A stretch of DNA of 64,000 nt from Saprospiraceae bacterium (lineage in GTDB: Bacteria; Bacteroidota; Bacteroidia; Chitinophagales; Saprospiraceae). Location: positions 1 through 64,000 of the forward strand of contig JADKKF010000026.1 in assembly GCA_016720635.1 (NCBI GenBank), read 5' to 3'. The notes under the pieces are model-generated. The model saw only the letters and a list, made by a program, of their open reading frames with translations. It searched no databases and was not told the DNA's origin. The translations under genes and the position numbers were made by a program. Below, one piece after another: positions 36,895-45,901 of this stretch; positions within the stretch are counted from its first letter, which is position 1; the number at the start of each line of letters is the position of its first letter.

Positions 36895-38373
36895 ATGAAT
36901 AAATGGTTTTTCTTTTGCCTCATGGTGGCAAATTGTGTGGCTTTACGTGCGCAAAATCAACAGCAAGCCTATTTGGATTATGTTGAGAACTACAAGTATG
37001 TCGCCATCGAAGAAATGAAGAGAGGGGGAATCCCTGCCAGTATAAAATTGGCACAAGCATTGCTAGAATCTAATGCAGGACGCAGCAAACTTTCTCAAGG
37101 ATCTAACAATCATTTTGGTATAAAATGTGGCAAAAATTGGGAAGGTCCTTATGCTCAGTTCAAGGACGACGATTACAAAAATGGCCAATTGGTTGAGTCC
37201 TGTTTCCGGGCCTACAATGATGTAGTGGAGTCCTTTGCCGATCACACAGAATTTTTAAGAAATAAGAATAAATATTCGAGGTATGGATTTCTTTTCACCT
37301 TGGATCCCTTGGACTATAAAGCATGGGCTTATGGATTAAAAGATGCTGGCTATGCCACCGATATGAATTATCCGACCAATTTGATCGCCATCATAGAGCG
37401 ATACGAACTGTATAAATACGATTACGAAGGAAATGTTCCTCCGCCACCTGTGTATATAGGCAGCATAAAATCGCCAGGTTTTATCTATAATAATCAAGAT
37501 TTACAACACACAGACGAGCAAAATGTATTCATACAAAATGACGCCAAACTCTATGTACCTGTCAATGTAACAACTCCTGCGGAGATTGCGCACTATCTAG
37601 GATTGGAGGTCGAAGACTTGCTCGAATACAACGAGGGACTGAAGGATGCGCATCAAAAAATTCATCCTGGCGATCGCGTTTATTTGCAATCGAAGAGAAA
37701 TTTCAATCATGGAAAAGAGCTTTGGCATTATGTTCGACAAGGAGAGACGATGTACTATATTTCTCAATTATATGGCATAAAGTTGGATAAACTGTATCAT
37801 AAAAACAGAATGGAAAAAGGTACTGAGCCGGCCATTGGCGAAAAGATAAAATTGAGATGGCGAATTGGCAAAGATGAAATTCCAAGATTGGCCAGCGATA
37901 TAAAATCTATCTTACCTGACAAACCTTTAGAATCTACCCCTGACACGGAGGTTTCTCAGGCAATAACACCAATGGCCGAGCCTATCACTCGCCCTAAAGC
38001 TCAAACACCTGTACCTATCAACACAGAAGCAATCAAAAAGCCAGCCCCAAAGCCGAAGCCAGCCCCAAAGCCTGTGCCGAAGCCAGCGACTAAAACGATA
38101 CCAGCTGCACAAAGCATCCCACCTAAGTCTGAGAGTATTCCTCCTAGGACTGAGAGCATTCCACCTAAGACTGAGAGCATCCCACCACCTGTGGAAGCCG
38201 TAAAACCTCCAGTGGATAGCAATCAGGATGGCCACGAAGTAAGCCCAGGCGATACGGTTTATAATTTGAGTAAAAAATATGGGATAAAACCCGATCAAAT
38301 ACGCGAATGGAACGCCCTTTCGTCAGATTCTATAAAAATTGGACAAAAACTCATCATCAAAAAAAATAAATAA
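36895..38373 (+). CDS. Secreted glucosaminidase with three LysM domains
   Basis: 492 residues. Signal peptide to about residue 20 (LRAQ). The N-terminal domain (about 25-165) is a glucosaminidase of the FlgJ/LytD type: PASIKLAQALLESNAGRSKLS with the catalytic Glu, and SNNHFGIKCG. It hydrolyses peptidoglycan glycan chains. Two LysM-like modules follow (about 225-320), then a Pro/Lys/Ser-rich linker with SIPPKSE-type repeats, and a C-terminal LysM (GDTVYNLSKKYGI). I start at 36895 because a TATATTTG -7 element (36865-36872) lies within the longer frame. It acts in wall turnover or cell separation. Confidence 0.9.
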   Translation: MNKWFFFCLMVANCVALRAQNQQQAYLDYVENYKYVAIEEMKRGGIPASIKLAQALLESNAGRSKLSQGSNNHFGIKCGKNWEGPYAQFKDDDYKNGQLVESCFRAYNDVVESFADHTEFLRNKNKYSRYGFLFTLDPLDYKAWAYGLKDAGYATDMNYPTNLIAIIERYELYKYDYEGNVPPPPVYIGSIKSPGFIYNNQDLQHTDEQNVFIQNDAKLYVPVNVTTPAEIAHYLGLEVEDLLEYNEGLKDAHQKIHPGDRVYLQSKRNFNHGKELWHYVRQGETMYYISQLYGIKLDKLYHKNRMEKGTEPAIGEKIKLRWRIGKDEIPRLASDIKSILPDKPLESTPDTEVSQAITPMAEPITRPKAQTPVPINTEAIKKPAPKPKPAPKPVPKPATKTIPAAQSIPPKSESIPPRTESIPPKTESIPPPVEAVKPPVDSNQDGHEVSPGDTVYNLSKKYGIKPDQIREWNALSSDSIKIGQKLIIKKNK

Positions 38374-38416
38374 TTTTTTTAAAAATTCGTAATTTTAAGA
38401 AAAATATAATTTCGAT

Positions 38417-39137
38417 ATGCGCTGCGCAATTTTATGGCTTTCCTTCTTCTTTTTGATTTTTCAACCGAAAGGTCATGCACAGAGTATGTATTACTTAAAA
38501 CTCGGTCCCACGGTGGGTTTTCAGAAATGGAATGATTATGGAAAACGCAGTCCCCTGTACAAATACCACGTAGCATTGATGGTAGAAAATGGTGATGTGG
38601 AAGAAAAATATGGCTTCTTCGCCTCACTGGGTTATCACGCAAAGGGTAGCGCTATAAGGTTTGGTTCTTACATTTCATCCACGGGTCAAAACATCCCCGT
38701 GAGGACTTTCGAAAATCTATTTGGCAATCTAAGTCTAAGCCTTGGACTCAAATCCAAAAAACCCTTTGTCAATAATTCTCAATACTATTATGGCCTTGGT
38801 GTGCGTGGAGATTATACAGTACATACCAAGCTCGAAGTCTTTGGCTATCCCGAAGATGCCATCAAAAAGTTCAATTATGGCCTTTGGTTAGGCGGTGGCA
38901 TAGAATTTCCACTTGCGTCACAGAGATTCATTCTAGAATTGAGCGTGAGTCCAGATATCAGCAAACAAGTGATCGTAGAAGGCATACCGATACAAGGACC
39001 CTATCACGGGTCTTATAGAGTTCGTTCCTTCTCAAAGACAAACAAATACTGCCATGGAGCTTAGCCTTGGTATCCAATTCTGGGGGAGACCTCCCTTAGA
39101 AACTGAATATGAGGAGGAGGAATTGCAAGAAAATTAA
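38417..39137 (+). CDS. Outer-membrane beta-barrel-like protein, apparent frameshift near 39030
   Basis: Signal peptide (MRCAILWLSFFFLIFQPKGHAQ) then about 190 residues of amphipathic strands (YYYGLGVRGDYTV, YGLWLGGGIEFPL, FILELSVSP), as in small outer-membrane beta-barrels. As written the frame stops at 39064 after RVRSFSKTNKY. Shifting one base within TTCCTTCTC near 39024-39032 continues the protein as SQRQTNTAMELSLGIQFWGRPP to a stop at 39137, which looks like a proper barrel end and brings the gene close to the convergent dcd. So a one-base frameshift, real or from sequencing, is likely. The function is unknown. Confidence 0.65.
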
Positions 39138-39144
39138 TCGACTG

Positions 39145-39681
39145 CTACCACTTATTTTTCCACATCATAGATTCCATCGGACGAGGAGTTTTCTCGGTGT
39201 ATTTGGCATTCTTTTTTAGGTGATACATATTATCTATATCTCCTTCGACAGCAAAATAAATCAACTGACCGATGGGCATTCCTGGGTAGATTTTTACTGG
39301 CATGATGCAAGAGATTTCGAGCGTCCAATAGTTACAAAATCCCACGTCCCCCTTTCCAGCCGTGGCATGAATATCGATCCCAAGCCTACCTACGCTTGAT
39401 TTTCCTTCCAAAAACGGCACTGCATTGTGTGTTTCCGTGTATTCTTGTGTACTGCCCAGATACAGCACTCCTGGCTGCAAGGTAAAGCCCTCAGGTGGTA
39501 TCTCAAAATGCCTAACTTTATTGTGGGATTTGGCATCCAATACATTCCCTTCATAACACGCAAAATAAGGGCTTAGATGCACATCATACGAGTTCGTCCC
39601 CAAAGCATTTCTGTCAAACGGTTCTATAACTATCTTACCCGTTTCGATGCTTTCTAATATTTTTTGATCTGAAAAAACCAT
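39145..39681 (-). CDS. dcd: dCTP deaminase
   Basis: Deaminates dCTP to dUTP, supplying dUMP for thymidylate. 178 residues. The dUTPase-like fold is clear: NSYDVHLSPYF near the start, LEGKSSVGRLGIDIHATAGKGDVGF (with the catalytic Glu in the next strand, TLEISC), and PIGQLIYF. It is shorter than some bifunctional forms, so I call the simple deaminase. The gene starts 12 bp after the stop of the O-antigen ligase-like gene on the same strand, so they may be co-transcribed. Confidence 0.94.
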   Translation of the reverse strand: MVFSDQKILESIETGKIVIEPFDRNALGTNSYDVHLSPYFACYEGNVLDAKSHNKVRHFEIPPEGFTLQPGVLYLGSTQEYTETHNAVPFLEGKSSVGRLGIDIHATAGKGDVGFCNYWTLEISCIMPVKIYPGMPIGQLIYFAVEGDIDNMYHLKKNAKYTEKTPRPMESMMWKNKW

Positions 39682-39693
39682 AATTTAGTCCGT

Positions 39694-40945
39694 TTAAGGC
39701 TTTTCTCCTTTAAGATAATTTAATATATACAATTCAAACAAAATAAAAAATGCCACCCCAATGCTTGTCTCCAAAGTATATTCCACCATAAAGGATAGAA
39801 ATGTCGCCACATTGAACGCCAAAAACAGCGTGTTTTTATAATTTTTTTGATAAAATAAGGGCACCAATAGCCCCAGCATCAATCCAAGCAATCCCACCAG
39901 CCCCAACGAAGCCCATGTGAATACAAACTGATTGTGCGGCAATTTGGCGATCGTACCTGCGGGATATCTCTCTGCAAATTTTTCGTCCTTCACCTTCTCG
40001 AGATCCCCAGCTCCTACCCCGAGTATGGGATTTTCCTTGATGATGGACCAACCAATATCCAGCGATCTGATCCTATCCGAATCCGAATAATCATTGCCCT
40101 TTCCCTTCCTTGTGCATCTTCCAGTCGTATAGCGAATACGCCACTTTTTGCTGCACACTGGGCAATAGCAAATAGGCCATCGCAGGCAAGGAAATTCCCG
40201 CTACCACCAGCCATGCTAACAAATAATATTTTTTTACTTTCAGGATTTCTACCACACACCATACCGCAGCAGCGCCATAAAACGTGAATATTCCACTTCT
40301 CACCGCCAAGACATGCAAAAATCCCAGCAAATAGATACCCAAAATGATATTCAATCGCCACTCCCAAGCGTATTTTATCGTGAATTTGTCCTTGATGATT
40401 TGGATTGCGATCAAAAGCGCCATCGCCAGTGTCAAGCCGTATCGGATATAATTTATCGGCGTCGGCAAGCACTTCCCTTGGAATAACTGGGCGTTGATGG
40501 CCTCGAAATCTTGCAAATATTTCACCCACACATACACCGTACTGCCACAAATCACCCAAAATCCTATCGTAAATATCGTGTATAGCGTCCTTCGGCTGAA
40601 TGCTGGCATCGAAGCGAATACGAGCGGCAATGCCAAAAACGGCAGCTTTATCCTGAAAAAATTCGCCCATTCCTGCGTATCCTCACTCCAAAAATAAGAC
40701 AGCGCCCCTACGATCCACAGACCCCACATCGCCCAAAACGGCGGATACTTCCAGAAATTCCGCCATCCTTCCGCTAGTGATTTGCTCAGTCCAAGACGCC
40801 ATTTCGGAGACCACTCAAAGTCGATGATTATCGACCCAATCAAGAGAAACATGACCAACGAGGGCAAAAATTTGGACCCGCTCACCAATGCGAACAGTTC
40901 GAATGTACACAAAAATACCTGCCACTGCGTCTTCGTTATTGTCAT
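39694..40945 (-). CDS. O-antigen ligase/polymerase-like membrane protein, apparent frameshift near 40100
   Basis: Two overlapping frames join into one protein of about 415 residues with about 11 membrane helices. The first frame (40945 down to 40091) ends KMHKEGKGQ; the second supplies KGKGNDYSDSDRIRSLDIGWSII and IKENPILGVGAGD, the Wzy_C pattern with the large periplasmic loop, then PHNQFVFTWASLGLVGL. The break falls in the run GAAGGGAAAGGGC (minus strand, about 40095-40108), where a one-base indel is enough. Family members ligate or polymerise O-antigen or related glycans at the outer face of the inner membrane. It lies upstream of dcd. Element E precedes it. Confidence 0.75.
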
Positions 40946-41016
40946 CGATTTCTAGCTTTACCCGAGCAAAGATAAGCTACTTAGCCTATTTCTCCCCATT
41001 TGATTTTATTAATTTT

Positions 41017-41112
41017 GGGGCGTCCCCATCGCCTTCGCCGATGGTCAGGCTCTTCATGGGTTCCGTCCTTCGGACTCATCTGCGATGACCATTCCGATCC
41101 TTGACGCGCTGG
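41017..41112 (-). repeat. Dispersed intergenic structured element, copy E
   Basis: On the minus strand GCGTC pairs with GACGC. Inner hairpins TCATC/GATGA, GTCC/GGAC, core GACGGAACCCATG, then CCATCG/CGATGG. The 5' motif AAGGATCGGAATGG matches copies A-D. It lies between the divergent O-antigen ligase-like gene and the small membrane protein gene at 41206. Confidence 0.8.
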
Positions 41113-41205
41113 GTTTTGTGCAAAAATGAAAGGAAAAACTTTATCTTTGGAGTACAAACTTGAAAAAGTGCAACTGTATGCAATTGGTTGCACATGGATT
41201 TTTTT

Positions 41206-41631
41206 ATGAAAATAATACGAAGTATAATTCTCGCATTTATTTTGGCTTTATTAGCTGCATTTGCTAAGGGAGAATGGTATATTCAAGCATTAAATATGCC
41301 TGTTTGTATTGGAGATGGAATGGCATTTCTTGCTATCTTTTATTTTATCTTAATTCTTGGTATTCTGATTTTCTTTTTTATCAACAAAAATTTAGCCAAT
41401 GGGTTAATCAAGCAAGGTTGGATGATTGTATTTTACTTAGCACTTGTACTTTATGTATTTTATGACGATTATAGAAATTTTGCTAGTACTGATAATTCTC
41501 CAGATCCCCAAAATTTTTGGCTCAGAGTTAATTTTGCATTTTCAGATGTCACAGTTTATAGTTTAACAGGATTTATTTATATTCTATTTTTGTTTAAGTT
41601 ATTTAAACAGAAAGAACCGAAGTCGCTCTAA
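41206..41631 (+). CDS. Small four-helix membrane protein of unknown function
   Basis: About 141 residues from ATG 41206 (MKIIRSIILAFILALLAAF); ATG 41194 is also possible. Four hydrophobic segments alternate with short loops; one loop is acidic (YDDYRNFASTDNSPD). No family is recognised. AT-rich like the next two genes. A TATCTTTG -7 element (41142-41149) lies 57 bp upstream, and a good terminator follows the stop codon, so it is a single-gene unit. Confidence 0.6.
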   Translation: MKIIRSIILAFILALLAAFAKGEWYIQALNMPVCIGDGMAFLAIFYFILILGILIFFFINKNLANGLIKQGWMIVFYLALVLYVFYDDYRNFASTDNSPDPQNFWLRVNFAFSDVTVYSLTGFIYILFLFKLFKQKEPKSL

Positions 41632-41656
41632 ACGAGATAAATTTGATAATTACCCA

Positions 41657-41685
41657 AAGCAGCTATTCAAATAGCCGCTTTTTTT
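41657..41685 (+). terminator. Rho-independent terminator after the 41206 gene
   Basis: AAGCAGCTAT (41657-41666) pairs with ATAGCCGCTT (41671-41680) with one mismatch, loop TCAA, followed by a T-run to 41685. It lies before the start I choose for the next gene (41721), which argues against an earlier start of that gene. Confidence 0.7.
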
Positions 41686-41720
41686 GTTGGAATTCAGTAT
41701 CTTTAAATCAATTAATGCAT

Positions 41721-42353
41721 ATGAAAGAACGAAAAATTATAATTTACTTATTAGGCGTAATGATACACTTGGGGGCATGTGCCCCCAAGAATTATTTTTA
41801 TGCCGAAATGTTGAAAAAACATCCTGAAAGGCAAGAGGAGTTCTTTCAAAAAATTACTTTTAAAGACTCTAATGCTAAAAAGAGGGGAACAATGAATGAT
41901 TCTATTATTTTTTATATAGATCCATTGATTTGTATACGAAAATATGTCAGATTTCCATCGGGATTAATCGTACCTGATGTTCCTCTAAGGATCTTGGATT
42001 CTCTTAGTTTTATTGGGGACTCACTCAAACTAAATATCCCTAAAACGGCAGATACAAAAAAATATATCACCTACATAGACGAGAACATTGAAGAAAGGGT
42101 TAATAGTATCGTTGGATATTACCTACCTTTAATAGAATCAGGGGCGAAAGACATATATTATTCTTGTCGCATTTTTAAAACTCCTGTGGCAGAAAATTTG
42201 AAAGACAAAGCAGCTTTGAATTTATATGTGGTTTCATTCAAAAAGCATAAGGTTGTTGGCAAAAAAATAATTACTTTACCCCTAGAAGAAAAATACCAAA
42301 ACATATGGTATCAAACAGAGATATGGCAATCAGCAAAACCCATTGATTATTGA
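41721..42353 (+). CDS. Lipoprotein of unknown function
   Basis: 210 residues from ATG 41721. A lipoprotein signal is clear: MKERKIIIYLLGVMIHLGAC, where the Cys would be lipid-modified. The mature part (about 190 residues) is rich in charged residues and has an ISFxxxxxxSCRIFKTP-like end region, but I know no family. It is followed 21 bp later by another putative lipoprotein gene of similar AT content, perhaps the same operon. Its position between two similar terminators suggests a self-contained insert. Confidence 0.6.
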   Translation: MKERKIIIYLLGVMIHLGACAPKNYFYAEMLKKHPERQEEFFQKITFKDSNAKKRGTMNDSIIFYIDPLICIRKYVRFPSGLIVPDVPLRILDSLSFIGDSLKLNIPKTADTKKYITYIDENIEERVNSIVGYYLPLIESGAKDIYYSCRIFKTPVAENLKDKAALNLYVVSFKKHKVVGKKIITLPLEEKYQNIWYQTEIWQSAKPIDY

Positions 42354-42374
42354 TTAGTGGAAAGAATTATATCT

Positions 42375-42938
42375 ATGGATACAAAAAAAATAATTAAAAT
42401 TTGGGATTTGTTGCATGGTGGGCTTACATCAGAGATTAAAACATGTTCCTTTCCGATCATTTATTTTTTATTTGTTTTAGGTTTTATTTCATGTAGTCAA
42501 AACTTTTATAAGATTAAATTTTCTATATTGAAGTTAGATAATAATGTTTTGCTTGATAAGTTCGACCAAGAAGCAATTTTTATTGAATGTGATCCAATTC
42601 TAAATAGATTTGATCCTGTACCTAATACACAAATTATAATTGACGACAAAATGAAATTAAATGGGGTTCTTAAAAATTCAATACCACATTTATATTTTAA
42701 TCAATTAAGAAACTATTTGCTGAGTAACTCAAAAAAATTTTGTAATAAAAAAATATATTTCTTGAAAAAAAATATTTTCAAGGGCAAGTATTACTTTAAT
42801 CCGACAAGTTTTAATGATGACATGTTCTTCTACTCAAATGATTTAATTGCTATTTTTTCATTTGACCAAAAATGTGAAATTAGTGGTGGGAATTTATACA
42901 ATGGCGGAGAGGATTCACAAGTACATATTTTAGAATAA
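42375..42938 (+). CDS. Putative lipoprotein of unknown function
   Basis: 187 residues from ATG 42375; a GTG six codons earlier is also possible. After about 25 polar residues comes a hydrophobic stretch FPIIYFLFVLGFISC, whose Cys suits a lipobox although the preceding tail is long. The rest is Lys/Asn/Ile/Phe-rich, reflecting low GC (below that of its neighbours), and has no motif I know. It may be a fast-evolving or recently acquired gene. The 43068 terminator probably ends its transcript. Confidence 0.5.
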   Translation: MDTKKIIKIWDLLHGGLTSEIKTCSFPIIYFLFVLGFISCSQNFYKIKFSILKLDNNVLLDKFDQEAIFIECDPILNRFDPVPNTQIIIDDKMKLNGVLKNSIPHLYFNQLRNYLLSNSKKFCNKKIYFLKKNIFKGKYYFNPTSFNDDMFFYSNDLIAIFSFDQKCEISGGNLYNGGEDSQVHILE

Positions 42939-43067
42939 AATCAAATTTTAATTAGGTTTATCCATTGTATTTTTTTACTTACAATTGAATCTGATGAAGT
43001 ATTTAAATTATTATACAACGGTAAACTTTTGTGATTTTAGAGTTAACAAATTTCCATACTTTGATCA

Positions 43068-43097
43068 AAGCGGCTACACCAAAAGTAGCCGCTTTTT
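43068..43097 (+). terminator. Rho-independent terminator
   Basis: A perfect 10-bp stem AAGCGGCTAC (43068-43077) and GTAGCCGCTT (43085-43094) with loop ACCAAAA, ending in T's. It closely resembles the terminator at 41657. The rest of the 42939-43230 spacer is AT-rich and without genes. Confidence 0.8.
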
Positions 43098-43230
43098 CAT
43101 TTCAAACTCCTATCAATGCCATTCTATACTACCATTATTAAATTTGTTAAAATCGCAAGGTTAAATACCAAATAATTTTCAGTTAGAGTTTATAACCTAT
43201 CTTTATTTATAAATCAACTTAATAATTATT

Positions 43231-44079
43231 ATGACGCTGTTCATTTACCTATTTACCTTTTTGTCTCCATGGATTTCAAACCCCGACAAAGGCACTCTAA
43301 AAGTGAATTTGCCATCGGATTATGTGTACGTCCCATCTGGTACTTACCTGCGTGGGTACAAGGCTACTGACCGCATAGATATCAGCGGTTTTTACATCTC
43401 TAAAGTAGAAGTTACTTGCCTTGCATTTAGGGAGTTTTTGGCAAATTATAAGCCTAAATCTACCTCCGATTTAAACCTATTGATTGATTCAAGTCATTTT
43501 ACGAATGAAGAAAAAATCCTAGCGAGAGTATATTACACCCATCCTGCCTATGAATCATATCCAGTAACTGGCGTGACATATACCGGTGCTCAAAAATATT
43601 GCGAATGGCTGAAAGAAAAATTGCAAAATCACGTAGGCAAAGACTTTAACGTAGAAGTAAGACTGCCGTCTTCCTACGAGTGGGAGTGGGCAGCATCCGC
43701 CGCCAACGGCCTTGATAAGTATTTTGGGTTCAATGGGTACTATTCGAGAAATGCTGAAGGCAAACTCCTAGCCAATTATTCGAGCTGCGAGACATCTTCT
43801 GAAGATATTCCAGATCTTTTGATGAAAATCCCTTCAAATGATCACAATTTTACCTCTCGCACTAACTCTTTTTTACCCAATGATTTAGGTATCTATAATA
43901 TGTCGGGCAATGTCGAAGAATTGGTGCAAGAGCCTGGGATTACCAAGGGAGGATCCTACAAAGATCCACTAAAGTACCTTTACAGTGTCACACAAAAAAG
44001 CATAAATCCAAACGATAGTCAAATGTCCGTCGGATTTAGACCTATAGTAATCATCACTGCCATTGGCACCAGCCGTTGA
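43231..44079 (+). CDS. SUMF1/formylglycine-generating-enzyme-like protein
   Basis: 282 residues. The FGE-sulfatase fold is seen in VYVPSGTYLRG, FYISKVEVTCLAFREFL, YPVTGVTYTGAQKYCEWL, VRLPSSYEWEWAA, NMSGNVEELVQ and SVGFRPI. The catalytic cysteine pair of true formylglycine-generating enzymes is not evident, so a binding or gliding-motility GldK/GldJ-like role is more likely (inference). A short hydrophobic start (MTLFIYLFTFLSPW) may export it. It is followed 64 bp later by a lipoprotein gene. It stands outside any sulfatase cluster. Confidence 0.75.
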   Translation: MTLFIYLFTFLSPWISNPDKGTLKVNLPSDYVYVPSGTYLRGYKATDRIDISGFYISKVEVTCLAFREFLANYKPKSTSDLNLLIDSSHFTNEEKILARVYYTHPAYESYPVTGVTYTGAQKYCEWLKEKLQNHVGKDFNVEVRLPSSYEWEWAASAANGLDKYFGFNGYYSRNAEGKLLANYSSCETSSEDIPDLLMKIPSNDHNFTSRTNSFLPNDLGIYNMSGNVEELVQEPGITKGGSYKDPLKYLYSVTQKSINPNDSQMSVGFRPIVIITAIGTSR

Positions 44080-44143
44080 TTTTGTTGGCCGTATTTTTAT
44101 TGTATAAATCTTGAATTATAATTTTATTTTAAAAATCTATTCC

Positions 44144-44671
44144 ATGAAAAAATTACTTCCATATGCATTACTTTGGTTGGTATTCTTAACTTCATGCTCT
44201 CCCGTCATCTTTAAAAAAACGCAACCGAGAGATACTGAGGCTCTGAGATCAATACCAGCACAGTTCATCGGTACGTATGTGAGCGAAGAAGAACTCAAAG
44301 ACACCATCACGATTGACGCACATGCATTTACATCCAATGGGATCCCGCCCATCGCTGGAAATATGACGGATGGAAAAACCGTGATTAAAACTCTTGCGGA
44401 TAATTATATATTGAACACTTCTACAGGGAAGTATTGGGAGACTTTTATCGTCAGATCTACACCCAACGGACTTACGGTTGCGAGCATAAGTTTTGAGGAA
44501 GAAAAAGAAACCAAATTTTCAAAACTAGAAAGCATCACCAAAGTCAAGCAAATCAAAGACAAGGATCATGCTAAAATTACTTATTTGATAAATCCTACGA
44601 AGGAAGAATTTGAAAAAATTATGGCCAGCGGCATTTTTAATCAAGTCATGAAATTCAGGAGGATAAAGTAA
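44144..44671 (+). CDS. Lipoprotein of unknown function
   Basis: 175 residues from ATG 44144, with a clean lipoprotein signal (MKKLLPYALLWLVFLTSCS, Cys at 18). The mature part has FIGTYVSEEELKDTITIDAHAF and a Lys-rich beta-like end, with no motif I recognise. The 150-bp spacer downstream separates it from the KdpD-like gene. It probably sits in the outer or inner membrane facing the periplasm. Confidence 0.65.
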   Translation: MKKLLPYALLWLVFLTSCSPVIFKKTQPRDTEALRSIPAQFIGTYVSEEELKDTITIDAHAFTSNGIPPIAGNMTDGKTVIKTLADNYILNTSTGKYWETFIVRSTPNGLTVASISFEEEKETKFSKLESITKVKQIKDKDHAKITYLINPTKEEFEKIMASGIFNQVMKFRRIK

Positions 44672-44821
44672 GATCAAATCGTACCTTAATGCTTAATAAC
44701 GACATCAATAATAGAGTTCGTATAGCTTACTGTGACCCTTCTATAAATGTTTATGTCGATTTTTTACAAAATATTTAGATTAAATTCTATAACTTCGAGG
44801 AGGTAAAAATCATCCAAAGGA

Positions 44822-45901
44822 GTGTTAAAATTAAATTCAAGGAAAGCCCCTTTAAAAACGCAATACCTAATCAGCATTGGACTGGTATTAATAGTGGCAT
44901 CTGCTTGCCAGTATATGTCTAGTTATTTTGGGTATAGGGTCGTAGCGCTGGTTTTGTTAATGACGATCTCAATCATAGCGATGATATTTGACATCATGCC
45001 TGTTATGGTAGCAGCAATTTTAAGTGCGATTATTTGGAATTTTTTATTCATCCCCCCTCTTTATACTTTTCATATTTACAATACGGAAGACCTTTTGATG
45101 TTTATGCTATATTTTGTCATAGCATTGGTCAATGCTGTTTTAACTTATAAAATAAAAAAAGCTGAGAGTAAATTCAGGGACAAAGAGGAAAAAGAAAAAT
45201 CTATAAAATTGTATAATACACTATTGAGCTCACTTTCTCATGAATTGCGTACTCCGATCTCGACCATAATTGGCGCAGTAGATACCTTGAAGGAAAACAA
45301 AGAAAAACTTTCGATTGGAAACCAATATGTACTTCTTGATGAAATAGATAAGGCTAGTTTTAGATTAAATCGACAGGTTGAAAATCTGCTAAATATAAGT
45401 CGTCTTGAAGGAGGGGTTCTGAAGCTAAATTTTGATTGGTGCGACATCAATGAGCTGATCAATTCAGTTATTCAAGTCCAGTCTATATCAGAGGGCCATA
45501 CAGTTGAATTCAAAGAAAACGACCGTATGCCACTGGTCAAGGTGGATGCGGGTTTACTAGGACAGGCCATTCACAATATTCTTCACAACGCCATTCAATA
45601 TACCCCACCGAGTACATTAATAATCATAGAGACAAACTTCGAAGGTAATAATTGCATCATAACTATCATAGATCATGGGGAAGGATTTCCTGAAGAAGAA
45701 ATTCCACTAGCATTTGGTAAATTTTACAGACTACCTCATTCAAAACCAGGAGGCAGTGGTCTTGGCCTTTCGATTGCCAAGGGATTTGTGGAGGCACATG
45801 GAGGCAAAATTACCTTGTCAAATATCCCAACTGGGGGTGCAAAATTTTTAATTGAAATTCCTGTTGAAACCACTTTTATCAATAAACTAAAAAATGAATA
45901 A
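44822..45901 (+). CDS. KdpD-like sensor histidine kinase (short form)
   Basis: 359 residues, GTG start at 44822 (an AGGAG sits right against it, so the true start is slightly uncertain). An N-terminal DUF4118 domain with about four membrane helices (about 13-108) is the membrane part of KdpD; the cytoplasmic KdpD and USP domains that normally precede it are missing. Then HisKA with LSSLSHELRTPIS (phospho-accepting His140), and HATPase: HNILHNAIQYTPP (N box), DHGEGFPEEE (G1) and GGSGLGLSIAKG (G2). It overlaps the response regulator by 8 bp and lies next to kup, so it probably reports K+ or turgor state. Confidence 0.9.
   Translation: MLKLNSRKAPLKTQYLISIGLVLIVASACQYMSSYFGYRVVALVLLMTISIIAMIFDIMPVMVAAILSAIIWNFLFIPPLYTFHIYNTEDLLMFMLYFVIALVNAVLTYKIKKAESKFRDKEEKEKSIKLYNTLLSSLSHELRTPISTIIGAVDTLKENKEKLSIGNQYVLLDEIDKASFRLNRQVENLLNISRLEGGVLKLNFDWCDINELINSVIQVQSISEGHTVEFKENDRMPLVKVDAGLLGQAIHNILHNAIQYTPPSTLIIIETNFEGNNCIITIIDHGEGFPEEEIPLAFGKFYRLPHSKPGGSGLGLSIAKGFVEAHGGKITLSNIPTGGAKFLIEIPVETTFINKLKNE

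Noticed and set aside
37927..38298. Trp/Arg-rich minus-strand frame
   Set aside because: Antisense of the Pro-rich linker in the glucosaminidase gene.
41657..41685. Start of the lipoprotein gene at 41643
   Set aside because: A terminator lies inside that extension and the lipoprotein signal starts at 41721.
43231..44079. True formylglycine-generating enzyme for sulfatases
   Set aside because: No catalytic cysteine pair and no sulfatase nearby.
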